Position numbers and translations under genes: made by a program
Part shown: positions 8,918 to 17,900 of the stretch, piece by piece
Position numbering within the stretch: position 1 is the first letter of the stretch
Layout of the letters: every line of letters starts with the position of its first letter
NCBI GenBank assembly: GCA_913054135.1
Contig: CAJXJK010000019.1
Span: 1-53,372 of the forward strand
Reading direction: 5' to 3'
DNA from: an uncultured Flavobacteriales bacterium
GTDB taxonomy: Bacteria; Bacteroidota; Bacteroidia; Flavobacteriales_D; Crocinitomicaceae
DNA length: 53,372 nt
Notes under the pieces: generated by a model
What the model saw: only the letters and a program-made list of their open reading frames with translations
Database searches by the model: none
Told to the model about the DNA's origin: nothing

Positions 8918-11401
8918 ATGAAGCAATGCCTCTTTGCCATAGCGTTTGTCTTGACTAGTTTTTGTGCTTTTTCACAATCTACTATCATTCAAGGTGTTGT
9001 GATAGATTCAATATCACGTGAAGCGATTCCATACGTGAAAGTGAGATTGACTAATGGTGCTGCAGGTGGCCTTACCGATAATGAAGGCATCTATTTCATT
9101 CAAACACAGTCAAAGGTAGATTCAGTTGAGTTTTCTTTTGTTGGTTACAAGAGTCAAAAGTTCGCAATTACCCAGGGAATAACTAATGAAATTAATGTTT
9201 CACTCATGGCTGATATCAAAAGCTTTGATGTGATCGACATTGTGGCCGGAGAAAACCCGGCCTTTGAAATTCTGAGACGCATTAAGGCGAATAAGAAAGC
9301 TAACAATCCTGCGAACTTAGATTCATACGAATGTGAAGTCTACAACAAAATGCAATTTGATGTCAACAAATTAGGAAAGAAATTTGAAGATAGAAAAGTC
9401 TTTAGTGGGATGGATCTCATCAATGATTACGTTGATGTTGACAGTTCAACTCACTCAAAGTATTTACCAATTCTCTTAACAGAATCTATATCTGATTACT
9501 ACTTCAAAAGTGACCCAAGGCAAGTTAAAGAGGTGATGAAAGCGAATAGAATTACCGGAGTTGATTACTTACAATTACAACAATTCACTGGTGATCTTCA
9601 TCAATCAGTGAATGTCTATGACAACTATATTGAATTGTTTAATAAAGAGTTTATGTCGCCAATTGCAGATGGAGGTAGGGCTTTTTACAAGTACTATTTA
9701 CAGCAGCCTGATACCATTGATAAGCAAATCTGTTATCATTTAGAGTTTGTTCCTAAAAGAAAAGGAGATGCTGTTTTTGTTGGTGAAATGTGGATTGCAG
9801 ATTCTTCGTTTGCTGTTAAGAAAATGCAAGCTAGAATTCCTAATAACGTCAACCTTAATTATGTATCAGCACTAGAGGTAGATCAAGATTACAATGAAGT
9901 TGAGCCAGGTCATTGGATGATTACCAAAGAAGAAGTTAAGGCACATTTTGACCTTTTTAATGATAAGAAAAAGAAGAAGTTGCAAGGAGCTACTGTTCAT
10001 AAGAAGACCACGAGAGAAAAGTTCAAAATCAATGAAACAAGGGATTTTGATTTTTATGTGACTGACCTAGAAATGAATGATTCAGCTAAGGTTCGAGATG
10101 ATGCTTATTGGGATTCGCACAGGCATGATAAACTCACTGAAGAAGAACAAGGAGTAATTGATATGGTTGATTCTCTAAAGGATAATAGGCTATTTAAGTT
10201 TTATGAAAATGCAACTTACATGGCTTATAGTGGCTTTTGGAGAGGGTCAGGTCCACTAGAAGTTGGTTCTATTTACTCTCTTTACACTCGTAATCAAACC
10301 GAAGGGCACAGAGTAATGTTGGCACTAAGAACCTCAAACAGATTTAGCACAAAGGTTGAGATGAATGGTTTTTGGATTTACGGATTCGGAGATCAAGACC
10401 TGAAATCTGGTGGTTCGTTGAGGTGGAAAATTAGAAATGCTCCCAGAGAAATGATGCGATTTGCTTATCGCCGAAGAATTGAAATCTTAGGGTTGGATGC
10501 CTCAATTGGTGATATTGGTAACTCATTTACAACTTTGTTCTCTTTGGCTCCGCAAGATAAACTCACAATGGTTCAAAAAGGAGAGTGGTCATTTGAAAAA
10601 GATTGGCGTTTTGACATGAGAACCTTTAATTCTGTTGAATGGAAAAGGTTTGAACCTCTTGGTTTTTCAGATTATAGCAGATACAATACGAACACGGGAG
10701 ATACCAACCGCGTTGCAAGTGTGACATCCTTTGAAATAAGAAATCAAATCATGTTCACAAAAGAAGAGAAGTTCTTGAATGGTCAATTTGACCGTACCTC
10801 TTTGGGTTCTAAATTTCCAATTGTTTCTCTTACACATACTTGGGGAATCAAAGGAGTGTTAGGAAGTGAGTACGATTTTCACAGACTTGATTTTGTTTGG
10901 GATCATAGACCAAGGGTTGGGATGTTTGGTAGAATCCAATACTCCATCTATGCCGGTAAGATATTTGGTTCTGTACCATACCCGTTTTTGCAAATCCATC
11001 CTGGTAACGAAACTTTCTTCTTGCAAAGAACAGGTTTCAATTTGATGACATACTATGAGTTTATTTCAGATGAGTGGGTGGGGGTAAACTTTGAGCACAG
11101 ACTTCAAGGATTTATTATGGACAGAATTCCACTGATTAAAAAATTGAAATTAAGAATGGTTTATTCTGCTAAAATGGTTGTAGGTAAGTATAATAACAAA
11201 CACAATGCTGAGCTAATTTTACCAGCTTATTCTAATCGCCTTCAACAACCTTATTATGAAGTTGGGGTCGGTTTAGAGAATATATTCAAGTTTATTCGTA
11301 TTGATGCCGTTTGGAGATTGTCTTATAGAGATCATGTTAACAGTTTAGGTAATCCCGTAAGAAATTTTGGAGTGATGTTTATGTTTACTTCTGACTTCTA
11401 A
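8918..11401 (+). CDS. DUF5686 family outer-membrane protein with carboxypeptidase-regulatory-like domain
   Basis: 827 residues. A signal peptide (about 1-19) is followed by a carboxypeptidase-D regulatory-like beta-sandwich at about 21-105, with the typical [19 protein letters not shown] start and FVGYKSQKF end. Residues about 110-410 form a linker region and about 425-827 look like an outer-membrane beta-barrel, rich in alternating aromatic strands and ending in Phe (MFTSDF). This architecture is that of DUF5686 proteins, which are common in Bacteroidota and whose function is, to my knowledge, not firmly known. The N-terminal domain resembles those of SusC-like receptors, but no TonB plug is seen. 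lptB follows 38 bases downstream. Confidence 0.88.
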   Translation: MKQCLFAIAFVLTSFCAFSQSTIIQGVVIDSISREAIPYVKVRLTNGAAGGLTDNEGIYFIQTQSKVDSVEFSFVGYKSQKFAITQGITNEINVSLMADIKSFDVIDIVAGENPAFEILRRIKANKKANNPANLDSYECEVYNKMQFDVNKLGKKFEDRKVFSGMDLINDYVDVDSSTHSKYLPILLTESISDYYFKSDPRQVKEVMKANRITGVDYLQLQQFTGDLHQSVNVYDNYIELFNKEFMSPIADGGRAFYKYYLQQPDTIDKQICYHLEFVPKRKGDAVFVGEMWIADSSFAVKKMQARIPNNVNLNYVSALEVDQDYNEVEPGHWMITKEEVKAHFDLFNDKKKKKLQGATVHKKTTREKFKINETRDFDFYVTDLEMNDSAKVRDDAYWDSHRHDKLTEEEQGVIDMVDSLKDNRLFKFYENATYMAYSGFWRGSGPLEVGSIYSLYTRNQTEGHRVMLALRTSNRFSTKVEMNGFWIYGFGDQDLKSGGSLRWKIRNAPREMMRFAYRRRIEILGLDASIGDIGNSFTTLFSLAPQDKLTMVQKGEWSFEKDWRFDMRTFNSVEWKRFEPLGFSDYSRYNTNTGDTNRVASVTSFEIRNQIMFTKEEKFLNGQFDRTSLGSKFPIVSLTHTWGIKGVLGSEYDFHRLDFVWDHRPRVGMFGRIQYSIYAGKIFGSVPYPFLQIHPGNETFFLQRTGFNLMTYYEFISDEWVGVNFEHRLQGFIMDRIPLIKKLKLRMVYSAKMVVGKYNNKHNAELILPAYSNRLQQPYYEVGVGLENIFKFIRIDAVWRLSYRDHVNSLGNPVRNFGVMFMFTSDF

Positions 11402-11425
11402 ATACCAAAAGTAATTTCAATACGT

Positions 11426-11433
11426 TAACTTCG
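11426..11433 (+). promoter_or_regulatory. Near-consensus -7 element (TAACTTCG) for lptB
   Basis: TAACTTCG differs from TAnnTTTG at one position and ends 6 bases before the lptB ATG, the same spacing seen at tatC. It may allow lptB to be transcribed without the upstream gene. Confidence 0.4.
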
Positions 11434-11439
11434 CACAGT

Positions 11440-12630
11440 ATGAAACTTAGAGCAGAAAATATTCAAAAATCTTATAAGGGCCGAAAGGTTGTTAAAGGAG
11501 TTTCTGTTGAGGTTAACCAAGGTGAAATTGTAGGTCTTTTGGGGCCAAATGGAGCCGGGAAAACAACTTCATTCTACATGATCGTTGGCCTGGTAAGGCC
11601 TAATGGTGGAGCAGTTTATCTTGATGATGAACACATCACTAATTTGGCAATGTACAAACGAGCTCAAAAAGGTATAGGATATTTACCGCAAGAAGTTTCT
11701 GTTTTTAGAAAGATGAGTATTGAGGATAATATCATGTCAGTACTCGAAATGACAGATCTTACAAAGGCGGAAAGAGAAGCTAAGCTTGAATCATTGATTG
11801 AAGAATTTGGTTTAGGTCATGTAAGAAAGAATCTAGGTCAAAGCCTTTCAGGTGGAGAGAAGAGAAGAACTGAGATTGCGAGAGCATTGGCTACCGACCC
11901 AAAATTTATTTTATTGGATGAGCCATTCGCAGGGGTAGACCCTATTGCGGTTGAAGACATTCAAAAAATTGTTGCAAAACTTAAGAATAGAAATATTGGG
12001 GTTTTGATTACTGATCACAATGTTCAGGAGACCTTGTCAATCACTGATAGAACATATTTGCTCTTTGAAGGCGCAATTTTGAGAAGTGGAACCGCCGAAG
12101 AATTGGCAGCTGATGAGCAGGTGAGAAAAGTTTACTTAGGTAAGAACTTTGTTCTAAGAAAAGTAGATGTCCTTGCTGATGAAAATGAAGAACAAAAAGA
12201 AGATAGAATAAAATCAGATGAAGAAAGGAACATAGATTATGTTTCAAACGTCATCAATATTGCTAAAAAGGTTGAAATTGCTGCTAATGGCGCGGGAATC
12301 ATGAACAACAATATTTTCAGACAAACCGAAGAGCTGGCTTCAAGAGTACAAGAATTAAAAGACTACTTCATGGTCAAAGAATTCGGTAAAAGAACAAATG
12401 AAGTATATGATGAAATAGAGTTTGGACCGGTCTCAAAGTACAAAATGCCTTTGGGACTAAACGGAGCCGAATTTTTTGTTTACATCATCATTCCCGTGTT
12501 TGGTTGGGTGATGTATTTTGTTTCAAGATCGAAATTGAAAAAATGCAAAAACGACATTAATACTCTAATTGGACGTCTTGAAACGTTCAAACATTTGTTA
12601 GAAAATCCAGAAATGGAGAAGATGCTCTAA
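11440..12630 (+). CDS. lptB: LPS export ABC transporter ATPase LptB with an extra C-terminal membrane-anchored region
   Basis: ATPase that drives LPS extraction by LptFG. Residues 1-240 are a complete LptB: Walker [10 protein letters not shown] (35-43), Q-loop [10 protein letters not shown], signature LSGGEKRR (136-143), Walker [11 protein letters not shown] (157-165) and switch His in TDHNVQET. E. coli LptB ends at about residue 241, but here the frame continues for about 155 residues: an acidic linker (241-262), a probable helical region (263-325), a hydrophobic segment (about 343-362) and a charged coiled tail. The extension is in frame with no internal stop and could anchor the ATPase to the membrane; I do not recognise it. 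The stop overlaps that of convergent purS by 4 bases. Confidence 0.93.
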   Translation: MKLRAENIQKSYKGRKVVKGVSVEVNQGEIVGLLGPNGAGKTTSFYMIVGLVRPNGGAVYLDDEHITNLAMYKRAQKGIGYLPQEVSVFRKMSIEDNIMSVLEMTDLTKAEREAKLESLIEEFGLGHVRKNLGQSLSGGEKRRTEIARALATDPKFILLDEPFAGVDPIAVEDIQKIVAKLKNRNIGVLITDHNVQETLSITDRTYLLFEGAILRSGTAEELAADEQVRKVYLGKNFVLRKVDVLADENEEQKEDRIKSDEERNIDYVSNVINIAKKVEIAANGAGIMNNNIFRQTEELASRVQELKDYFMVKEFGKRTNEVYDEIEFGPVSKYKMPLGLNGAEFFVYIIIPVFGWVMYFVSRSKLKKCKNDINTLIGRLETFKHLLENPEMEKML

Positions 12631-12878
12631 GCTTCTACTACTTCAACAGAATAAGATTCCATAATCTCATTTGCTAAAATCTTTTTACAAGCTTCGTCAG
12701 CTTTTGCTTCTGCAGTTGCTTTAGAATCTGCTTCAATAAACAATCTGATGTGTTTACCGATTCTTACGTCAGATACTTCAGTTAAACCTAAGTTACCCAT
12801 TGATTGAGTTACCGCTTTTCCTTGTGGGTCTAACAATGCGTCTTTAGGCATTACGTCAATTTCAGCTCTGAATTTCAT
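12627..12878 (-). CDS. purS: Phosphoribosylformylglycinamidine synthase subunit PurS
   Basis: Small 83-residue subunit that bridges PurL and PurQ in the three-part FGAM synthase. It shows the PurS pattern: beta strand [18 protein letters not shown], then [10 protein letters not shown]-x-D-V-R-I-G-K and a final strand SYSVEVVEA. It matches the small-type PurL encoded at 3499. It lies directly downstream of pssA with a 17-base overlap, so it is probably made from the pssA transcript; phospholipid and purine genes are thereby linked, which may be only incidental. Its stop overlaps that of lptB. Confidence 0.93.
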   Translation of the reverse strand: MKFRAEIDVMPKDALLDPQGKAVTQSMGNLGLTEVSDVRIGKHIRLFIEADSKATAEAKADEACKKILANEIMESYSVEVVEA

Positions 12879-13617
12879 CTTTCGATTCCTTTTTTGTAAG
12901 ATTATTAATTACTGACAAAATTATATATAATAGGATGATTATAGGCAATGCCCACACAAATAAAGTTGCCAACAATATAATTGAGATTGTTAAAAAGATG
13001 TAGCGAATCTCGTTTCCTTTGAATTTGAAGTGCTTGAATTTAAGAGCAAATAGAGGGAGTTCAACAACCATTAGAATTGACATAATTAAAATGGCAATTA
13101 ATAAAACAAAAGGGTTGATGAGAAGTCTGTCAATCTCTGTTAGTCCAACATTATAGTGGATTTCTTCAGCACCAGGATATAGTATGACAAGAGCTACGAA
13201 AAATATGGTCATAGCGGGTGTTGGCAGCCCAATAAATGAGTCCGTCTGTCTCGTGTCAAGATTGAATTTTGCCAGTCTAAATAAGGCAAAAACAGGTATT
13301 GTTAGAGCGAACCAAGCCAGGTATTGGAGATTAGGGAAATTGGCATGAAGACTTGTTCCTAAGAGCATCATCATCATTATTCCAGGGGCAACTCCAAAAG
13401 TGACCATATCGGCCAAGGAGTCAAGTTGTTTGCCAAGCTCACTTTGAACTTTAAGTAATCTTGCTACAAATCCATCTAGAAAATCTAAAACAGCAGAAAT
13501 TAAAATGCAAATAGGAGCTAGTTTTAACTCCCCTGTAAGAGCGAAAACAATAGCAACCATTCCACCGACTAAATTCCCGGCAGTTAACAAATTTGGTATC
13601 AATCGCTTGATTTGCAT
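12862..13617 (-). CDS. pssA: CDP-diacylglycerol--serine O-phosphatidyltransferase
   Basis: Makes phosphatidylserine from CDP-diacylglycerol and serine, the first committed step to phosphatidylethanolamine. The CDP-alcohol phosphatidyltransferase motif D-G-x2-A-R-x8-G-x3-D-x3-D is complete, from DGFVARLL to GKQLDSLADM. About seven hydrophobic segments fill the 251 residues. I take the ATG at 13617 (MQIKRLIPN), which fits the family N-terminus; a GTG two codons upstream is possible. A near-consensus element CATTTTTG (13623-13630) lies 5 bases before the ATG. purS overlaps its 3' end. Confidence 0.93.
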   Translation of the reverse strand: MQIKRLIPNLLTAGNLVGGMVAIVFALTGELKLAPICILISAVLDFLDGFVARLLKVQSELGKQLDSLADMVTFGVAPGIMMMMLLGTSLHANFPNLQYLAWFALTIPVFALFRLAKFNLDTRQTDSFIGLPTPAMTIFFVALVILYPGAEEIHYNVGLTEIDRLLINPFVLLIAILIMSILMVVELPLFALKFKHFKFKGNEIRYIFLTISIILLATLFVWALPIIILLYIILSVINNLTKKESKDEIQS

Positions 13618-13622
13618 ATCCA

Positions 13623-13630
13623 CAAAAATG
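13623..13630 (-). promoter_or_regulatory. Near-consensus -7 element (CATTTTTG) for pssA-purS
   Basis: CATTTTTG on the minus strand differs from TAnnTTTG only in its first base and lies 5 bases from the chosen ATG, the same tight spacing as other genes here. Confidence 0.35.
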
Positions 13631-13757
13631 GCACTAAAAATCTATCTATCTCAATCGATTTGTAATTTTTATTAAAATAATTCGTCAAAAAACAATCCTT
13701 TTAAGGGTTTTGAACGTATTTAATACTGTAGTCAAGTGTACAATTTTTTAATGATTA

Positions 13758-13801
13758 ATGAGTTTACTCATGCAACAACAATTATTATTAAATTTACTCA
13801 T
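13758..13801. repeat. Palindrome and direct repeat upstream of the PorV-like gene
   Basis: ATGAGTTTACTCAT (13758-13771) is a perfect inverted repeat with a two-base centre. Its right part TTTACTCAT recurs at 13793-13801, 30 bases away, about three helical turns. Both copies lie just before the ATG at 13809. It could be an operator; it may be chance in AT-rich DNA. Confidence 0.4.
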
Positions 13802-13808
13802 TACTAAA

Positions 13809-14921
13809 ATGAAAAAATTCATCCTCATATCTATAGCTGCATTTACTGCTTTACAAGGCTATTCTCAAGACATTACACCCAAGTATTCAAATGAGTTTCT
13901 GTCAATTGGAGTTGGAGCATCTGCCTTAGGAAAGTCTAATGCTGTGGTTGCTGGAGTTGATGATGTGACATCTTCTTACTGGAATCCAGCTGGATTAACT
14001 GATGTGAAAGATTTTCTTCAAATAGGTGCAATGCATGCTGAGTATTTTGCGGGAATCGCGAAGTATGATTACATAGGTCTTGCGAAACCAATAGACGAGA
14101 ATAGTACTGCCGGATTCACTTTTATTAGATTCGGAGTTGATGATATTCCGAACACTACCCAATTGATTGATGCTCAAGGTAGAATTGATTACGACAAAAT
14201 CACAACATTTACTGCAGGCGATTATGGATTTCTATTTTCTTATGCGCGTCAAATGCCTATTGAAGGCTTGAGTGTTGGAGGTAATTTTAAAGTAATTTAC
14301 AGACATGTAGGCAGTTTTGCTAAATCATGGGGCTTTGGCTTAGATGCAGGAATCAATTATAAGCTAAACGATCATTGGCGATTTGGCGGGGTGATAAGAG
14401 ATGTGACTTCTACATTTAACGCATGGTCATTTAATTTAGATGATGCCATGATCGAAACCTTCCAAGCAACAGGAAACGACATTCCTGAAAATGGTTTAGA
14501 ATTAACAGTGCCAAAAATTATTTTAGGAGCCCAATACAAAACGAACATTGTAAAAGATTTTTATGTGAGTTCTGAGATCAACTTTGATTTGAATACTGAT
14601 GGACGTAGAAATGTTTTGATAAGAACTTCACCAATTAGTATTGATCCGCATATGGGTATCGAATTGGGTTATGGAAAATGGGTAGCGCTTAGAGCAGGGT
14701 TTGGTAACTTCCAGTTCATCAAGAATTCTGATTTGACTGAGTCGCTGACCTTTCAACCAAACATTGGTATTGGGGTTGGCTTCAAAAATATCTCAATTGA
14801 TTACGCCTTTACAGATATAGGTGACGCTTCAGTAGCACTTTACTCACATATATTTAGTTTGAAGTTTGGCCTGTCAGACCCTAAAAATAAAGATGAAGGT
14901 ACGCCTTCCTTAGATGAATAA
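13809..14921 (+). CDS. PorV/PorQ-family outer-membrane barrel (PorV2-like)
   Basis: 370 residues from the ATG at 13809, chosen because it begins a clean signal peptide (MKKFILISIAAFTALQGYSQ); an ATG 17 codons upstream would bury it. The mature protein opens with EFLSIGVGASALGKSNA and SSYWNPAGL, typical of PorV/PorQ and FadL-like barrels in T9SS. PorV shuttles cargo to the PorU sortase and the attachment complex. Here the gene overlaps the following C25 peptidase gene by 8 bases, so the proteins are translationally coupled. This pairing matches what databases call, as I recall, PorV2-PorU2, a second set beside the main PorU-PorV. Whether it works as a shuttle is inferred. Confidence 0.82.
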   Translation: MKKFILISIAAFTALQGYSQDITPKYSNEFLSIGVGASALGKSNAVVAGVDDVTSSYWNPAGLTDVKDFLQIGAMHAEYFAGIAKYDYIGLAKPIDENSTAGFTFIRFGVDDIPNTTQLIDAQGRIDYDKITTFTAGDYGFLFSYARQMPIEGLSVGGNFKVIYRHVGSFAKSWGFGLDAGINYKLNDHWRFGGVIRDVTSTFNAWSFNLDDAMIETFQATGNDIPENGLELTVPKIILGAQYKTNIVKDFYVSSEINFDLNTDGRRNVLIRTSPISIDPHMGIELGYGKWVALRAGFGNFQFIKNSDLTESLTFQPNIGIGVGFKNISIDYAFTDIGDASVALYSHIFSLKFGLSDPKNKDEGTPSLDE

Positions 14922-17900
14922 ACTCATTGCCATATTATCCCTTCTAATAAGCACAATTTCCTTTGGGCAATACGCAAATGATTGGATAGATTTTTCTCAA
15001 AAGTATTACAGTTTCAAGGTTTGGGAAGACGGCGTTTACAAAATCGATTACTCAACATTAAATACTTCAGGAGTTCCGGTTTCAACTATTTCTCCTGACG
15101 ATTTTCAGCTCTTTGCGTTCGAAAAAGAACAGCAAATTTTGGTTGAAGATGGTAATGACGGCTCTTTCGATCCAGGTGATTACATTCTGTTTTACGGTGA
15201 GAAAAACACCATTTGGATGGATACAGTGATGTATGGCGGAGCCGAGAATATAGGGAATGAATTCTATGCGCATTACAATGATACCATCAATTATTTCCTT
15301 TCATGGAATAGCGCAAGCCCAAATGATAGAATTACTGAATTGACAGATGTTGATTTTGTCTCATACGTCCCGATTAACTATTTCGTGAAGTCAAGTGTTG
15401 TTGAATTCCATGGAACTTATATTGGTGGGTACGCAATATCTGGGATGTCGTTTTCAGATTATACACCAGGTGAGGGATGGTTTGGTCCTTCAATTAATGC
15501 ACTGGCTCCAACAAACTATTATGATGTTTTCGTGCCCTCTACCAATTTTTATAATGCGGCTGGCGCACCAGATGTTCGAGTAAAAACAGTGTCGGCCTCA
15601 AACTCAAATTCAGTATCCACTGCAGGTAATAACCATCACCTGCAGGTAAAATACACCAATTCAAATATATTGGCCATTGATACTTCTTACTACGGTTATC
15701 AATTGAATAAACTTGAGTTTGAATTCCCGGTCACCGATTTGTCAGGTGTAACTACCAAGATAAGGCATGAAGGAATCAATGATTTAGGAGCCGCCACAGA
15801 TTTTCAAAACTTAGGGACAATTCAAATGTGGTATCCTCATATGGTAGATTTGGGAGCGACTTCAAGCATTGAAATGATTGTTCCTTTCAACTCCGCAGAA
15901 AGTCAATCAAGGTTAGACTTGATAAATTATGGAGGAACAATACCTCACTTATTGATGCTCGGTGATGAGGTTAAAAAAGTACCAGTAGTAGATAATGCCG
16001 GAACCCTACAAATGTTAATTCCAAATTCAATCACATCTCAAGATCAAACGGTTCTTCTTTATGATGAGGCAGATATTATTGACATCACATCACTTAACCA
16101 AGTTAATGGAACTGGGACTTTTACTGATTACTCAAGCGTTGACTTTGAACAGGCATATCTGATGATTACATCTAATGCTTTGATGAGTTCAGCTGAAAAC
16201 TATAGAACTTACCGAGCATCTCCGGTCGGAGGAGGATATAACGCAAAGCTGTTTGATGTTGCCGAATTGAGTTTGCAATTTGGAGGTGGTGTAGAACAAC
16301 ACCCATTTGCGATCAGGAATTTTGCAAAGTATGTTTATGAAACGACCACATTAAAGCCAGTACATCTCTTTCTGGTTGGTAAAGGAATTAGAGAAGGTAA
16401 TGAGAACGTAGCTAGCCAAGCAGGTACAAGACAAAGCTTAGTTTCATATGCTGATTCCCATGTGCCAACCTACGGATTTCCTACTAGTGACATCCTGTTA
16501 ACATCAAATTTATCTGGTAATGGATTAGAACCATTAATTCCTACAGGAAGATTAGCGGCAAAAACACCTGCTGAAGTGGATCTCTATTTGTCAAAAATGA
16601 TGGAGTACGAGTTAGCTCAAGATCCTAATGCAGTTTACAACGTTCCTGAAAAACTCTGGCAAAAGCATATCCTACATTTTGGTGGAGGAGCAAATGCTCA
16701 GGAGCAGTTTCAATTTCAAAACTACTTGAAACACTATGAGCAAGATCTTGAAGATACCTTATTCGGTGGGGATGTCGAGTCTTTTTACAAATCGGTTTCA
16801 GATCCTATTGATCCTGTTACGCTTTATGAAGTAAATGAATACATTAATGCTGGAGTCTCTTTGATGACGTTCTTTGGTCACGCTTCAGCTGATGGCTTTG
16901 ACCAAAATGTTGATGATCCTGCTAATTGGAATAATAAAGGAAAGTACCCAATAGTGGTAGGTAACGCTTGTCTTACGGGGAACATTTTTGAACCTACAGC
17001 TTATTCGACTTCTGAAAAATATCTTCTAATCCCAGACAAAGGGTCAATTGCTTTTTTGGCAAATGTTAAACAAGCTTTTTCTAATTCTCTACATCAATAC
17101 TCAAATGAATTGTTCGGTAGAATTGCCTCTGAGAATTATGGCCTTTCACTCGGTAAACAAATTCAAAATACGATTGAACAACTAGATGGTAATGGCTTCC
17201 AATCGTTTGGGACAACTAATGTGATGACACAAATGACCTTGCACGGAGATCCTGCATTGAAAGTTAATTCACACGAGAAGCCTGAACTTGAAATAAATAA
17301 CTCCTCTGTTTTTATTACTCCTGAATCAGTTGATTTGAGTGTAGATTCGATTGACGTGAATGTCGTAGTCTATAACCTTGGAAAGGCGACTAATGATACC
17401 TTCGCTATCGAGATGACAAGATCATTCCCCAATAATGGTCCCGACTCAACATACACCAAATTGGTGCACGGAATAGACTATATCGATACAGTTGTTTTTA
17501 CAATTCCGTTCTATAATAACATTGCAATTGGGATTAATGAGTTTGAAGTTATCGTAGATCAGCCAAGCGTTATTGAAGAACAATATGATGAGATTGGGAA
17601 CAATCAAATTATTTTCCAAGAGATATTTGATGTTGATGGAATCTATCCGGTATGGCCTTATGACTTTGCTGTAGTTCCGAATGATACTTTGACCCTTAAA
17701 GGCTCTACAGTGAACCCTTTTGCAGGAACTGCGACCTATAGGTTTGAGATTGATACTACAGATTTATTTAATAGTCCAGAGCACAGATATTCTGAGGTAA
17801 CTCAAGAAGGTGGAGTAGTTGAAGTGGGATATGAGAATTGGCTTAATGTAGGTTCAAACACTGCTGATGAATTAGTTTTAGAAGATAGTATGGTTTATTT

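Noticed and set aside
13758-13808. Upstream in-frame ATG of the PorV-like gene
   Set aside because: It would put 17 residues before a complete signal peptide and lies inside the palindrome; the ATG at 13809 is better.
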